This document shows, piece by piece, positions 25,354 to 34,426 of a stretch of 64,000 nt of DNA. Every line of letters starts with the position of its first letter. Within the stretch, counting starts at the first letter, position 1. This DNA is from Bradyrhizobium sp. WBOS07 (GTDB taxonomy: Bacteria; Pseudomonadota; Alphaproteobacteria; Rhizobiales; Xanthobacteraceae), in NCBI RefSeq assembly GCF_024585165.1, contig NZ_CP029008.1, positions 3,596,001 through 3,660,000 on the forward strand, read 5' to 3'. The position numbers were made by a program, and so were the translations under genes. The notes below the pieces were generated by a model. It did no database searches and was not told where the DNA came from. It saw nothing but the letters and a program-made list of their open reading frames with translations.

Positions 25354-26853
25354 CTATTGCGCCGCGAGCGGCGGCGCCTCGACCTCGATCACGCCGTCGC
25401 CGCATCGCCGTGCGCCGAACTCCAGCACCGCCGCGACCAGCACATCGATGTCCGCCTCCTCGGTGCGGTGATTGACGATCGCGGCACGGATCGCAAACCT
25501 GCCGTCCAGCGTCGTGCTCGACGGCGCCGCCACTCCCGACTCCTGGATATCGGCGACGATCTCGCGATTGACCGCATCGTCGGCACGGTAGCGGAAACAG
25601 ACGATGTTGAGGTTGACCGGAGCCAGCAATTCCAGCCGCGGCTCGGCCAGCACGCGCGCCTCGAGATACTTCGCCAGCGCACAGCTTCGCGCGATCGTCG
25701 CACCCAGCCGGTCGATGCCGAACGTCTTCAGGGTGAACCACGTCTTCAGCGCACGGAAGCCGCGCGACAGGTCGGGGCCGAGATCGCAGGGCCAGACCGC
25801 CCCCGCCGCAAGCCCCCTCGCCTCGCGGCGCAGATAGGCCGCGGGCTGTGCAAAGGCCTGCCGATGCTGCTCGCCGTCGCGCACCAGCAGGAAGCCTGCA
25901 TCGTACGGCACCTGTCCCCATTTGTGGAAGTCGAGCGCAATGGAATCGGCGAGCTCGATGCCGGCGAGCAGCGGCGCAAGCTCGGGCGAGAAGATCGCAA
26001 CCGCACCGAAAGCACCGTCGACGTGAAACCAGATTCCCTCCTCGCGGCACAGCTCCGCGACGGCCTTGAGATCGTCGATCGCGCCGATGTCCACCGTGCC
26101 GGCGGAGGCGACGACCAGGAACGGCTTGAAGCCGACCTCGCGATCCACGGCGATCTGGGCGCGCAACGCGGCAATGTCGATGCGATGATCGGCATCGACG
26201 CCGACCTTGCGCAGCGCATCGGTGCCGAGCCCGGCAATGTCCATCGCCCTGGAGACGCAGCCATGTGCGGCCTGCGAAGTGTAAGCGGTGAGGAGCGCAC
26301 CGTCATTGCCGATGCCGTGTTGCCGCGCCAACGCGCCGAGCGCAGCGGTGCGCGCCACCAGCACCGCCATCAGATTGGCCATTGAGGTACCCGTGACGAA
26401 GATGCCGCTCGCGCTATCCGGAAAGGCGAACAGGCGGCGCATCCAATAGACGATCTGGCGCTCGACCTCGATCGGCATATGGTCCCGGCCGCCGAGATTG
26501 GCGTTGAGGCCTGCCGCGAGCATATCCGCGAGCATGCCCACCGCGGTTCCGCCACCATGCACCCAGCCCATGAAGCCGGGATGGACGTTGCCGGTCGCAT
26601 AGGGCTCGACGTGATCGGCGAATTCGCGGTAGACCTCGGCGAGGTCGCTCGCCTCGCGCGGCACGTCGGCCTTGAAGGCCGCGCGGACGTCGTCAGGGAT
26701 CGGCTGCCAGACCGGACGCATCCGGATGTTGGCGATGCCGTCGATCGTCTCGTCCAGCATGCGATGGGCGAGCGCGCGAAACGCGCTCCAGTCCTGCGGA
26801 TCGAGCGAGGCGTGCACCACGGAGCTCTGCGTGTTGCGGACGATCTCGTTCAT
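25354..26853 (-). CDS. pyridoxal-phosphate group II amino-acid decarboxylase
   Basis: This family removes the carboxyl group from aromatic or related L-amino acids. The 499-residue product has the fold-type I landmarks: a VTGTSMANLMAVLVART phosphate-binding segment (about 150), VVASAGTVDIGAIDDLKAVAELC and WFHVDGAFGAVAIFSPEL (about 255-300), and the PLP lysine in LDFHKWGQVPYDAGF (Lys near 311). The ATG at 26853 overlaps the upstream ATP-grasp stop as ATGA; the open frame to 27030 lies inside that gene. It is last in a four-gene operon embedded in the flagellar locus. The substrate is unknown; a modified amino acid made by the operon is possible. Confidence 0.88.
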   Translation of the reverse strand: MNEIVRNTQSSVVHASLDPQDWSAFRALAHRMLDETIDGIANIRMRPVWQPIPDDVRAAFKADVPREASDLAEVYREFADHVEPYATGNVHPGFMGWVHGGGTAVGMLADMLAAGLNANLGGRDHMPIEVERQIVYWMRRLFAFPDSASGIFVTGTSMANLMAVLVARTAALGALARQHGIGNDGALLTAYTSQAAHGCVSRAMDIAGLGTDALRKVGVDADHRIDIAALRAQIAVDREVGFKPFLVVASAGTVDIGAIDDLKAVAELCREEGIWFHVDGAFGAVAIFSPELAPLLAGIELADSIALDFHKWGQVPYDAGFLLVRDGEQHRQAFAQPAAYLRREARGLAAGAVWPCDLGPDLSRGFRALKTWFTLKTFGIDRLGATIARSCALAKYLEARVLAEPRLELLAPVNLNIVCFRYRADDAVNREIVADIQESGVAAPSSTTLDGRFAIRAAIVNHRTEEADIDVLVAAVLEFGARRCGDGVIEVEAPPLAAQ

Positions 26854-28103
26854 GTTGCACTCCCCTCGCCCACTCTTGCATACCGCGACAGCATCGCCGC
26901 GAACGCCGCAAAAATCTTGCGCATCTGCGGCGGCTTGTAAGGAAACACGGCTGGCGAATCCATGTTGTGCACGACGGCGGTGTTGTCGGCTTCGAAGACC
27001 AGGAGTTCGCCGTTCTGGTTCTCGGCGCAATCGACGATGAAATAATCGAGGCCGACCCGCCTGCTCATCTCGTCGAGTGCGCTTCTGTGGCGCGCCGCGA
27101 AGGCGTGGTCGAAGTCGCGCATGAAGATCGCCTCCTCCGCACGCTTCTCTTCGCTGAAGGCCATGTTGGCGTTGAGGTACCAGATATCCCAGCGGTCGGC
27201 GATCGCCATGTGGCAGGCGTAAGGTTTGCCGTCGACCATCGCGAGACGATATTTGCGATAGAGCCCGTCCGGATTCATGTAATCGACGAAACGCGCGACG
27301 AAGAAATCCTGCTCGCTACGCTCGCCAAGATAAGATGCGAGCGCCGCCGCATCGTCGAGCTTCGCGAGTCCGACGCCGGCATGCGAGCCGCGCGGCCGCG
27401 CGATCATCGGAAAGCGCAGTTCACCCGCGATGTCCCGGCAGGCGATCCGCCCGCTCGAAAGCTCCGACAATTGCGCCCGCGTCGCGTGGATGGTCGCGGG
27501 AATGTCGAGCCCCGGCACGCCGGCCAGCAGCCGATGCAGCTTGTCGCGATCGAGATTGCCGATGCGATCGGGACGATTGAGCAGCGGCCGCGGCCAATGC
27601 GGCGCGGCCTTTCCGATCAAGGCAAGCGCCTCGCGGCATTCCTCGGAATCGGAGGCGACCACGATGGCGACGTCGTGCTCCGGCAAATTCTCCGGCAGGC
27701 CGACGCCCTTGACCACGTAGAGCGTTAACAGCTCGATGTCGGAGCCTTCGAGCAGAAAATCGATCGGCGTGTTGCCGCCCATGTCGATGTCGGCCGCCAG
27801 CGCGAGCACGCGCAGGCCGGGCTTCGGAGCGGCGCTCGGCGTGCGAAACAATTGATGGAAGGCCAGCACCTCCGACTGGATCGCAAGCCCCTGATCCTTG
27901 TCGCCGAGAAGCTGGGTGATCAACGACAGATCGAGCCCTTCGCCCGCCAACGCCGTCCCCGCCGCGATCCGCGCCAGCAATTGGTCGCGCAGCGGATGCA
28001 GGTCGACACCTTCGAAGGCCTGGCGCGTCAGCTGCGCAAAGCCGATGCGATCGGCATAGTTCGCCGCAATCATGCCGATCGGCGCGGAAAGCGGATGCTG
28101 CAT
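26850..28103 (-). CDS. ATP-grasp ligase-like protein
   Basis: The 417-residue product has an N-terminal half of unclear homology (residues about 1-200, including LRVLALAADIDMGGNTPIDFLLEGSDIELLTLYVV) and a C-terminal ATP-grasp-type domain. The latter has ELRFPMIARPRGSHAGVGLAKL (about 229-250, ATP-binding lysine/arginine loop) and VGLDYFIVDCAENQNGELLVFEADNTAVVHNM (about 345-378, the Asp/Glu/Asn metal triad region). ATP-grasp enzymes join a carboxylate to an amine or thiol through an acyl-phosphate. The start lies 1 nt after the preceding PLP gene's stop, and its own stop overlaps the decarboxylase ATG, so translation is coupled. I cannot name the substrate. Confidence 0.75.
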   Translation of the reverse strand: MQHPLSAPIGMIAANYADRIGFAQLTRQAFEGVDLHPLRDQLLARIAAGTALAGEGLDLSLITQLLGDKDQGLAIQSEVLAFHQLFRTPSAAPKPGLRVLALAADIDMGGNTPIDFLLEGSDIELLTLYVVKGVGLPENLPEHDVAIVVASDSEECREALALIGKAAPHWPRPLLNRPDRIGNLDRDKLHRLLAGVPGLDIPATIHATRAQLSELSSGRIACRDIAGELRFPMIARPRGSHAGVGLAKLDDAAALASYLGERSEQDFFVARFVDYMNPDGLYRKYRLAMVDGKPYACHMAIADRWDIWYLNANMAFSEEKRAEEAIFMRDFDHAFAARHRSALDEMSRRVGLDYFIVDCAENQNGELLVFEADNTAVVHNMDSPAVFPYKPPQMRKIFAAFAAMLSRYARVGEGSAT

Positions 28104-28104
28104 C

Positions 28105-29733
28105 TCACACCTCGAACGCGGAGTTTACCGGCGCGGCAGCGACTGCGCCACGGTCGAGCAGCAGCTCGATCTTTACCAGCACATGGGCGATGCGATCGAG
28201 GACCTGCTGCACGTTGCGTTGCGCCTCTGCCGGATCCGGCGACCAGGCCTCGGTCACTATTCGGGCGCCGACGCAAAGGCGCAGCACGGCCTGCGGGGCC
28301 GCGTCCTGCCGCTCCAGACGGACCGGCTGGCCGATCAGGCAGCGGTGCGCGGCGACCTGTCGATCCGCCGCGGTGCCGCCGATTGCCTGGCTCATGTCAC
28401 GCGCCAAAGCCTGATGGATCGCGTTGGTCTCGGCGATCGAAACCGGCTTGCCGCCGCGCAACAGCATGAACGGAAAGATGGTAGTTTGTGCAAATTCCTC
28501 GTCATCCGCGTCGGCTGCTTTGGTCGCGGTTGCGACCGAGCGAAGCGACGGCGACAACGCGATCATGCTGTCGATGCCGGCAGCGAGCTCGGCGAGCACC
28601 TTTGCGCGGAATGAAGCGGGCACGGCGTAATAGCCGCCAATCTCGGCGAGCGCCGCCTCCCAGCGCAGCCATTGGCCGAAGTTCGGCCGGCGCTCGAAGC
28701 GCGAACGCAGCTTCGTCCAGGCCATCGGCCAATCGCAACGGCCGGCATAGTCGAAAATGCCGGGCGCGATCCCCTCGGCCTGGTCGAGCGTCCGCGACAT
28801 GCTCTCGGGCACCAGCAGCGCACCGCTGAAGGCAGGCCCACCGTAGAATTTCGAGCCCGTGATCAGCACCATGTAGCCGCGGTCGAGATAGGAGCGCAGC
28901 CGGCGGCGCCCGAGCCGCGCCTGACAGGCATCGACGACGATCTGGACCTTGCGCGGCCAGCGCCGCGCGATCTCATCGAGGCAGGCCGCGCTTGGTGCGC
29001 GCCAGCCGAGCTTCGATGCATCCATGATCTGGAGCAGCACGGGCGCGCCTTGCGCGATATTCGCTTCGACCGCACGCAGCACCGCGGCATCGGCATCCCC
29101 GCGCATCGCAGGCGCGGGGCCGGCCTCGAGCAGCGGCAATGCAACACTGGCGCCGGCGAGCCCCGCCACCGCGCCGTCCTTGCGAACCGCAACGCCGCTT
29201 GCCGTGATGGAGCTGAAATGGTGCCCGCGCGCGGCATGGATCGTCCCGCTTCCGGTCTGGTCGGCGCCGACCACGATCGTCACCGGCGGCGCCCCGAGCG
29301 ACGCGCGCGCCAGGAACAAGGCGTGAAGCTGGGAGTCCGTGCCGGAGGGCGAGAACACGATTTCGACGCGCGGTGGAAGCTGGAGGTGGCCGCGCAACTC
29401 GGTCCGCATGTCCTCGCAGCGCGAGTCGAAGGCGACCTCGACTTCGTCGAACAGGCATTTGTGCACCAGCTCTTCGCGCGCCAACGCGACACGGTCATAG
29501 GCAGCCTGCGAAATCGTCGACGCCGTCGAGGAGGCGAAATTCCAGATCTCCGGCTCCGGCGCGGCCGTGCAGCCATACACGTTGAGGCGGGCCGCGGCGT
29601 CGAGCGCCAGCCGCGGTTCTCCTCCGGAGACGAGCAGCGTATCGAGGGGCGTGAAAAGATCGCGCAGGCGGTACCGCGAACCGCCGTCGGATGCGCGTTC
29701 CGCTCCTGACAGGCGGGATGCGCGGGTGCTCAT
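28105..29733 (-). CDS. PLP-dependent fold-type I enzyme (aminotransferase class V-like)
   Basis: The 542-residue product (ATG at 29733, preceded by TTTCGGG) has VEIVFSPSGTDSQLHALFLARASLG (phosphate-binding S-G-T), VQIVVDACQARLGRRRLRSYLDRGYMVLITGSKFYGGPAFSGALL (Asp and the Schiff-base Lys near 295), and a C-terminal small domain. The pattern fits class V aminotransferases, Cys desulfurase relatives or selenocysteine-synthase-like enzymes. It is longer than most because of about 50 N-terminal and 100 C-terminal residues. An ATG at 29754 is possible but would overlap the upstream gene by 11 nt. It lies between the glycosyltransferase and the ATP-grasp gene in one operon. Reaction unknown. Confidence 0.75.
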   Translation of the reverse strand: MSTRASRLSGAERASDGGSRYRLRDLFTPLDTLLVSGGEPRLALDAAARLNVYGCTAAPEPEIWNFASSTASTISQAAYDRVALAREELVHKCLFDEVEVAFDSRCEDMRTELRGHLQLPPRVEIVFSPSGTDSQLHALFLARASLGAPPVTIVVGADQTGSGTIHAARGHHFSSITASGVAVRKDGAVAGLAGASVALPLLEAGPAPAMRGDADAAVLRAVEANIAQGAPVLLQIMDASKLGWRAPSAACLDEIARRWPRKVQIVVDACQARLGRRRLRSYLDRGYMVLITGSKFYGGPAFSGALLVPESMSRTLDQAEGIAPGIFDYAGRCDWPMAWTKLRSRFERRPNFGQWLRWEAALAEIGGYYAVPASFRAKVLAELAAGIDSMIALSPSLRSVATATKAADADDEEFAQTTIFPFMLLRGGKPVSIAETNAIHQALARDMSQAIGGTAADRQVAAHRCLIGQPVRLERQDAAPQAVLRLCVGARIVTEAWSPDPAEAQRNVQQVLDRIAHVLVKIELLLDRGAVAAAPVNSAFEV

Positions 29734-29743
29734 CCCGAAAGTC

Positions 29744-30529
29744 TCAGGCCGCATCGACCGCCGCCGTTGCGGGCGCCGGTGCGAATTGCGAGGCGATGTC
29801 GCCATGAAACACCGACGGCCCGACGTGATCGAGCGAGCTCTGGATGTCGGCCCAGATCTCGCCGCCGATATCGGTCCAGCGCTTGCAGAAGGCGAAGTCC
29901 TCGGAAAGATAAGTGCCGGTCGCCGGATCGATCATGCATTCGAACAGCGCGAAGCGGTTCTGGCTCGCGACCAGCGTGTCGTGCGAATGCTCGCGGAAGA
30001 ACTGCAGGCCCGCATAGTCCGGGTGGCGGCACATCGCCTCAAGCGCGTGGCGCCGGATCATCAGGAAGCCGGTGCCGGCATAGCGCACGCGGGTGAAGCC
30101 GTTGACGACGACGATGCGGTCGGGATCCTCGATCTCGAGCACGTAGTCCAGCGAAGCCGCCGGCACGTCGGCCCGGCCCGACTGGATCGCCCGCGCGGCC
30201 TTGTCCCAATTGATCCGCTTGATCGGATAGCAGCCGGCAACGACGTCCGCGCCGCATTCGATCAGGCGGAACACCTGCTCCGGCTTGAAGCCGATATCGG
30301 CGTCGATGAACAGGAAATGCGTCGCATTGGGATCGTCCAGGAACATCGCGACCAGATTGGCCCGCGCGCGGGTGATCAGCGCGTCGCCGTCCCGCAGCAG
30401 CACCTTGAGCTCGAGATTGGACATGCCGTGAACGGCGCGCTGCAGCGCGAAGATCGAGCTCGCATAGATGCTCGACACCTGCCCGCCGAAGCATGGCGTC
30501 GCCACCACCAATTGCATCCTGTCCGACAT
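29744..30529 (-). CDS. GT-A fold glycosyltransferase-like protein
   Basis: The 261-residue product begins MSDRMQLVVATPCFGGQVSSIYASSIFALQ and has the nucleotide-sugar metal motif in FLFIDADIGFKPEQVFRLI (D-A-D near residues 76-78). GFTRVRYAGTGFLMIRRHALEAM and EDFAFCKRWTDIGGEIWADI (acceptor/catalytic acidic region near 205-225) follow. This resembles small Anp1/GT62-like or family 2-like transferases. There is no membrane segment or signal, so it should act in the cytosol. It heads a four-gene operon directly behind a perfect CtrA-type box and between flgL and flbT. A role in flagellin or hook-protein glycosylation is an attractive inference but unproven. Confidence 0.75.
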   Translation of the reverse strand: MSDRMQLVVATPCFGGQVSSIYASSIFALQRAVHGMSNLELKVLLRDGDALITRARANLVAMFLDDPNATHFLFIDADIGFKPEQVFRLIECGADVVAGCYPIKRINWDKAARAIQSGRADVPAASLDYVLEIEDPDRIVVVNGFTRVRYAGTGFLMIRRHALEAMCRHPDYAGLQFFREHSHDTLVASQNRFALFECMIDPATGTYLSEDFAFCKRWTDIGGEIWADIQSSLDHVGPSVFHGDIASQFAPAPATAAVDAA

Positions 30530-30578
30530 CGGCAGCTCCGCCCCGCTCCAATCCTCACCAAGAGGTAAAGAGGCATGG

Positions 30579-30594
30579 TTAACGGCGCCTTAAC
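30579..30594 (-). promoter_or_regulatory. perfect CtrA-type box upstream of the four-gene operon
   Basis: TTAACGGCGCCTTAAC equals TTAA-N7-TTAAC without mismatch, 50 nt upstream of the glycosyltransferase start and 9 nt past the flgL stop. With one flanking G it is almost a full palindrome. Confidence 0.65.
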
Positions 30595-30602
30595 GCGGGC
30601 CC

Positions 30603-32486
30603 TTACAGGAACTTGACCAGCGAGAGCTGCGCGAGGTTCGAGGTCACCTGGTAGGACGCCTGCAGCGCGTTCTGCAGCGCCAGGATCTCGCTCGCGACCT
30701 GGTCGGGCGAGGCCGATTCCGCCTGATCGATGATGGTCTGGAGCTGCGCCTTGGCCTGGGTCTGGCGCGTGGAGGCGTCCTTCATCGTGTTCTGGGCCAT
30801 CGCGATGTCTGTCTGGATGTCCTCGATGCGCTGCTGACCCGGCTGCTGCGTCAGCGCCTGCGTCACCCGCAGGCTCAGCGCCGAGACCTGCCCGCCCGAA
30901 TACTGCCCGGTCGGCGAGGTCGAGAACGTCCCGAACACCGCGATCGCCTGCAACTGGCGGCGGATCGCGTCCTCGTTGGCCTGGGCGCCATACTGCACCG
31001 TGATGGCATCGTCGACCCGCGCCATCGCGGTCGAGCGCGCCGAGCCGGGCCCGTCATTGCCCAGATACCATTTCACGGTGTTGGCCGTGCCGTTGACCAG
31101 CGTCGTCGCCGAGCTCGCCGGCGAGGAGCCGACCCGCAGCGGCGGCTGCGTGGCGGTCACGGGCGTCGCGCCGAACCCGAGCGAGCCCAGCGCGCCGGTG
31201 TTGGAGCTGGTGATGTTGAGGCTCGCCGCATCGTCGGTGTTGATCGTGATCGAGCCGCCATGGACCGTCGAGGGCTTCGACGTCCCCGTGATGGCGTCGA
31301 TCTTGCCGAGCAGGGTCTGGATGCTGTCGGTGACGTTGAGCTGGTTGCCGGTCGCGCCCGAGGCCACGAAGGTCAGCGTGGTGCCGTTGACGGTGATGGT
31401 GTCGCCGGCGACGAAGCCCGGCGAGATCGAATCCGAGGGGCTCGCCCCCGACAGGGCCGTAGCGCCGGTGACGGGCGCCGGAATCGCCGCCTGGTTGTTG
31501 ACCGGCGTGCCGATCGCAGAGCTGGCGGTATTGAAGAAATTGTCGCCGGCGACGATCGCGGATGCCGCGACCAGCGAAGTGTTGGCGAGCTTCGTGATCG
31601 CGGTGTTCAGCGCGGCATTGAGATTTGTCGCGGTATTGGTCGGGTTGACGGGGATGCTCGCATCGATCGCGAAGCTGCCGATCGGCGTCGGCGTCGCCGA
31701 GGATGCGGTCAGGTCGATCTGCTCGGTCGTGCCGTCCGGCAGCGTGAACTGGATGCTGAGCTTGTCGCCGTTGTTCGGGTTGTTGCCGTTGAGATCGACC
31801 GAGAACGACACCGGCGAGCCGCTCGGGCCGGTGACGGTCGCGCCCGTCAGCGTCGAGGAGACCGCCTTGAGCTTGAGGCCGAACGGCGAGCCCGCAACGT
31901 CTTCCGACACCTGAATCGAGCTCGGCGTCGGCTGCGTCTGCACCAGACGGCCCATGCCGTTGGCCCCGAGGTCGGCGGCCTGGCGCTCCGCCATCACCGT
32001 CTTGAAGCCCGCCTGCGTCGTGGTGCCGTTGATGATGTCGCCGGCATCCGTAACCGACTGCGTGTTGACGGCGGTTCCCGAGAACAGATAGCGGTTGCCG
32101 GTCTGCGTGTTGAGGACGCCGACCATCGAGCCGAACTGGGCCGCGGCGGTGTTCTGCGCGATGGTCTGGCCGTTGACGTTGAGATCCTGCGCCGTGTTGG
32201 CGGAGCCGGTCTGCACCGTGCTGCGGATCTTGGTCAGCGACTGCAACGCGGTATTGGCGAGGTTGATGCTGACATTGACGTTGGTGATGGTGTCGGTATA
32301 GGCGGCGATGTTGGAGAGCTGCGCGCGCCCGGCGATCGCGAAGCCCTCGTTGGTGCCCATGCCGGCATAGTTCTGCGACAGCTTGCCGGTCGAGAGCTGC
32401 GTCGACAGGTCGGTGAGCTGCTGATTGATGTTGCGGATCTGCGCGCCGAGAACCGACGATGAGTAGTTGATGCTGCTGATCGACAT
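30603..32486 (-). CDS. flgL: flagellar hook-filament junction protein FlgL
   Basis: FlgL joins the filament to FlgK. The 627-residue product has flagellin-like ends: MSISSINYSSSVLGAQIRNINQQLTDLSTQLSTGKLSQNY at the start and a C-terminal helix ending LQNALQASYQVTSNLAQLSLVKFL. It contains the NTQTGNRYLFSGTAVNT motif near 130. It is about twice as long as E. coli FlgL (317). The extra length includes a module at about residues 350-442 (GDTITVNGTTLTFVASGATG ... LLGKIDAITG ... GSITINTDDA) shared with FlgE and resembling the flagellin modules. It is last of flgE-flgK-flgL, 21 nt after flgK. Confidence 0.92.
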   Translation of the reverse strand: MSISSINYSSSVLGAQIRNINQQLTDLSTQLSTGKLSQNYAGMGTNEGFAIAGRAQLSNIAAYTDTITNVNVSINLANTALQSLTKIRSTVQTGSANTAQDLNVNGQTIAQNTAAAQFGSMVGVLNTQTGNRYLFSGTAVNTQSVTDAGDIINGTTTQAGFKTVMAERQAADLGANGMGRLVQTQPTPSSIQVSEDVAGSPFGLKLKAVSSTLTGATVTGPSGSPVSFSVDLNGNNPNNGDKLSIQFTLPDGTTEQIDLTASSATPTPIGSFAIDASIPVNPTNTATNLNAALNTAITKLANTSLVAASAIVAGDNFFNTASSAIGTPVNNQAAIPAPVTGATALSGASPSDSISPGFVAGDTITVNGTTLTFVASGATGNQLNVTDSIQTLLGKIDAITGTSKPSTVHGGSITINTDDAASLNITSSNTGALGSLGFGATPVTATQPPLRVGSSPASSATTLVNGTANTVKWYLGNDGPGSARSTAMARVDDAITVQYGAQANEDAIRRQLQAIAVFGTFSTSPTGQYSGGQVSALSLRVTQALTQQPGQQRIEDIQTDIAMAQNTMKDASTRQTQAKAQLQTIIDQAESASPDQVASEILALQNALQASYQVTSNLAQLSLVKFL

Positions 32487-32507
32487 CTTTCAGAGCCCTG
32501 TTACTGG

Positions 32508-34391
32508 TTACAATTGAGCCTGGATCAACGTGTTCATCATGCTCTGCACCACCGACATGACGTGGGCGTTGGCGGCATAGGCATTCTGAAGCTGGATCAG
32601 GTTCGACATCTCCGAGTCCAGGTTGACCTTGGAGGTCGAGTCGAACTTGGCCTGGAGCGTCGAGACCACGACGCTCTGGCCCTGCTGAAGCTGGGTGGCC
32701 TGGGTCGCGGCGTTGGCCTGCACGCTCAGGAATTGCTGGAGAAAGTTCGAGACGCTGCCGGTGAACGGCTGGCTCGCCGAGCCGAGGCCGCTCTGCGGCG
32801 AATAGGAGAACACCGCATTGGTGAGCTGCGAGTAGAGATAGTCCGAGCGCGTGGTGTCGCCCGCGGGCGTCACCGGCGAGGTATTGTAGACCGACATCCG
32901 GGTTGGATCGGTCACCAGTTGCGTGTTCACGGCGATGCGCCCGGCAAGACCGGTCATCTGCGAGCCCGATGCCGTGATCGCGCCGGTATAGAGCGCCTGC
33001 CCGCCGTCGGTGAACAGCGGCAGCTGCGGATTGCCCGAGGTCAGCGATGACATCGTCTTGGTGGTCGAGGCCGAACCGACCTTGGCGAGCCCGGTATTGT
33101 CGTCGATCACCCGCAGCGTCGTGGCGGTCGCCGGCGACGGGGCGGCGGAGAACGACAGGTGCGAGCCCGACAGCGCGGTATTGAGCGCAGAGGCGATTGC
33201 GCCCATGCCGCCGGCGAAGTTGACGCCGATCCGCATCGGGTTGGCGTTGGTCGCGTTCTGGAGCGGCAGCGCCGCCGGGTCGGTCACGTTGACCAGCGTG
33301 ACCTGGCGCTGCGTGTTGGTCGCGGTGTCCGTATAGGTGATGTTGACCGTGTTCCCCGGCAGCGCGCCGGCGAGCTCGAGATCGAAGCCGGCCGGCGGGC
33401 CGGAGACGGTGCTGCCCGCCGTGGTCTTGTCGGACAGCGCGCTCGACATCGTGGCGGCGAGCTGGTCGATCTGGTTCTGCGCCTGCACCAGAATGTCGTC
33501 ACGCAGCTTCAGGTCGGCCGCGATCTGGCCGGACGACACCACGTTGTTGGCGACGACATCGACCTGCGAGCCGTTCGGCAGCTTGATGTTGAAGGCGCCG
33601 ACGCCGGACTTGGCAGGGTCGATGTTGTATTGCGACGTCGCCGACAGCGTGCCGGCGGAGGCAAAGGAGAATTCCGAGGCGAGCCCGGCGCCGACCAGCT
33701 GGATGCCGGTCGTCGTGTAGATGTTGGCCTGGTTCGAGTTGTCGGTGGTGACGCGGACGTCGACATATTTCGACAGCGTGTTGATGGCCTGGTCGCGCTG
33801 GTCCATCAGCGTTGCGGCGGAGGGATCGTTGGCCGATAGGCCCTGGAGCCTGGTGTTGATGTCGGCGATCTGCTTCATGGCCGCATTGGCGGCCTGCGCC
33901 GAGTTGCCGAGATCCTGCTCGACGTTGGAGCGCAGCGACTGGATGCCCTTGGTGGTGACGTTGAGCTGCGTCGCGAGCGCCTGCGCCGCCCCGAGCGCGA
34001 CGGTCTGCGCCGACGAGGCACCCGAGCTGGTCGACAGCGCCTGCAGCGCCGTGGTGAACTTGTTCAGCGCGCTTTCGAGGGTGCCGGAATTGCCGGGCGT
34101 GCCGTAGACATTCTGAAGCTGCTTCAGGATGTTGGCCATCTGATCGGCGTAGCCGCTGCCGCCGGTCTCGGTCCGCAGCTGGTTCTGCACGTAAGTGTCG
34201 AGCAGGCGGCTGACGCCGGTGGTCATCGCCGTCGAGCCGAACTCGCCGGTGGTGACCTCGATCTGGTTCGGGGTCTGGACGACGTAACCCGGCGTCTGCG
34301 CATTCGCGACGTTCGAGGAGACGATCGAGAGCGCGGCCTGGTTGGCACGCAGGCCGCTCATCGCACTGGCGAGGGCTGAACTCAAACCCAT
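32508..34391 (-). CDS. flgK: flagellar hook-associated protein FlgK
   Basis: FlgK is the first hook-filament junction protein. The 627-residue product opens MGLSSALASAMSGLRANQAALSIVSSNVANAQTPGYV, the FlgK/axial signature. It has the helical D1 region RTETGGSGYADQMANILKQLQNVYGTPGNSG and ends SEMSNLIQLQNAYAANAHVMSVVQSMMNTLIQAQL. Length is a little above the enteric 547. It lies 35 nt downstream of flgE and 21 nt upstream of flgL on the same strand, and probably shares the flgE sigma-54 promoter. The likely export chaperone is the FlgN-like product at 12531. Confidence 0.95.
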   Translation of the reverse strand: MGLSSALASAMSGLRANQAALSIVSSNVANAQTPGYVVQTPNQIEVTTGEFGSTAMTTGVSRLLDTYVQNQLRTETGGSGYADQMANILKQLQNVYGTPGNSGTLESALNKFTTALQALSTSSGASSAQTVALGAAQALATQLNVTTKGIQSLRSNVEQDLGNSAQAANAAMKQIADINTRLQGLSANDPSAATLMDQRDQAINTLSKYVDVRVTTDNSNQANIYTTTGIQLVGAGLASEFSFASAGTLSATSQYNIDPAKSGVGAFNIKLPNGSQVDVVANNVVSSGQIAADLKLRDDILVQAQNQIDQLAATMSSALSDKTTAGSTVSGPPAGFDLELAGALPGNTVNITYTDTATNTQRQVTLVNVTDPAALPLQNATNANPMRIGVNFAGGMGAIASALNTALSGSHLSFSAAPSPATATTLRVIDDNTGLAKVGSASTTKTMSSLTSGNPQLPLFTDGGQALYTGAITASGSQMTGLAGRIAVNTQLVTDPTRMSVYNTSPVTPAGDTTRSDYLYSQLTNAVFSYSPQSGLGSASQPFTGSVSNFLQQFLSVQANAATQATQLQQGQSVVVSTLQAKFDSTSKVNLDSEMSNLIQLQNAYAANAHVMSVVQSMMNTLIQAQL

Positions 34392-34426
34392 ATCACTGGC
34401 CCGCCTTTGGTTGCCTCACGCGCCGA

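Noticed and set aside
26854..27030. N-terminal extension of the PLP decarboxylase frame
   Set aside because: It lies wholly inside the ATP-grasp gene; the ATGA overlap at 26850-26853 and the family-like MNEIVRNTQ start favour the shorter protein.
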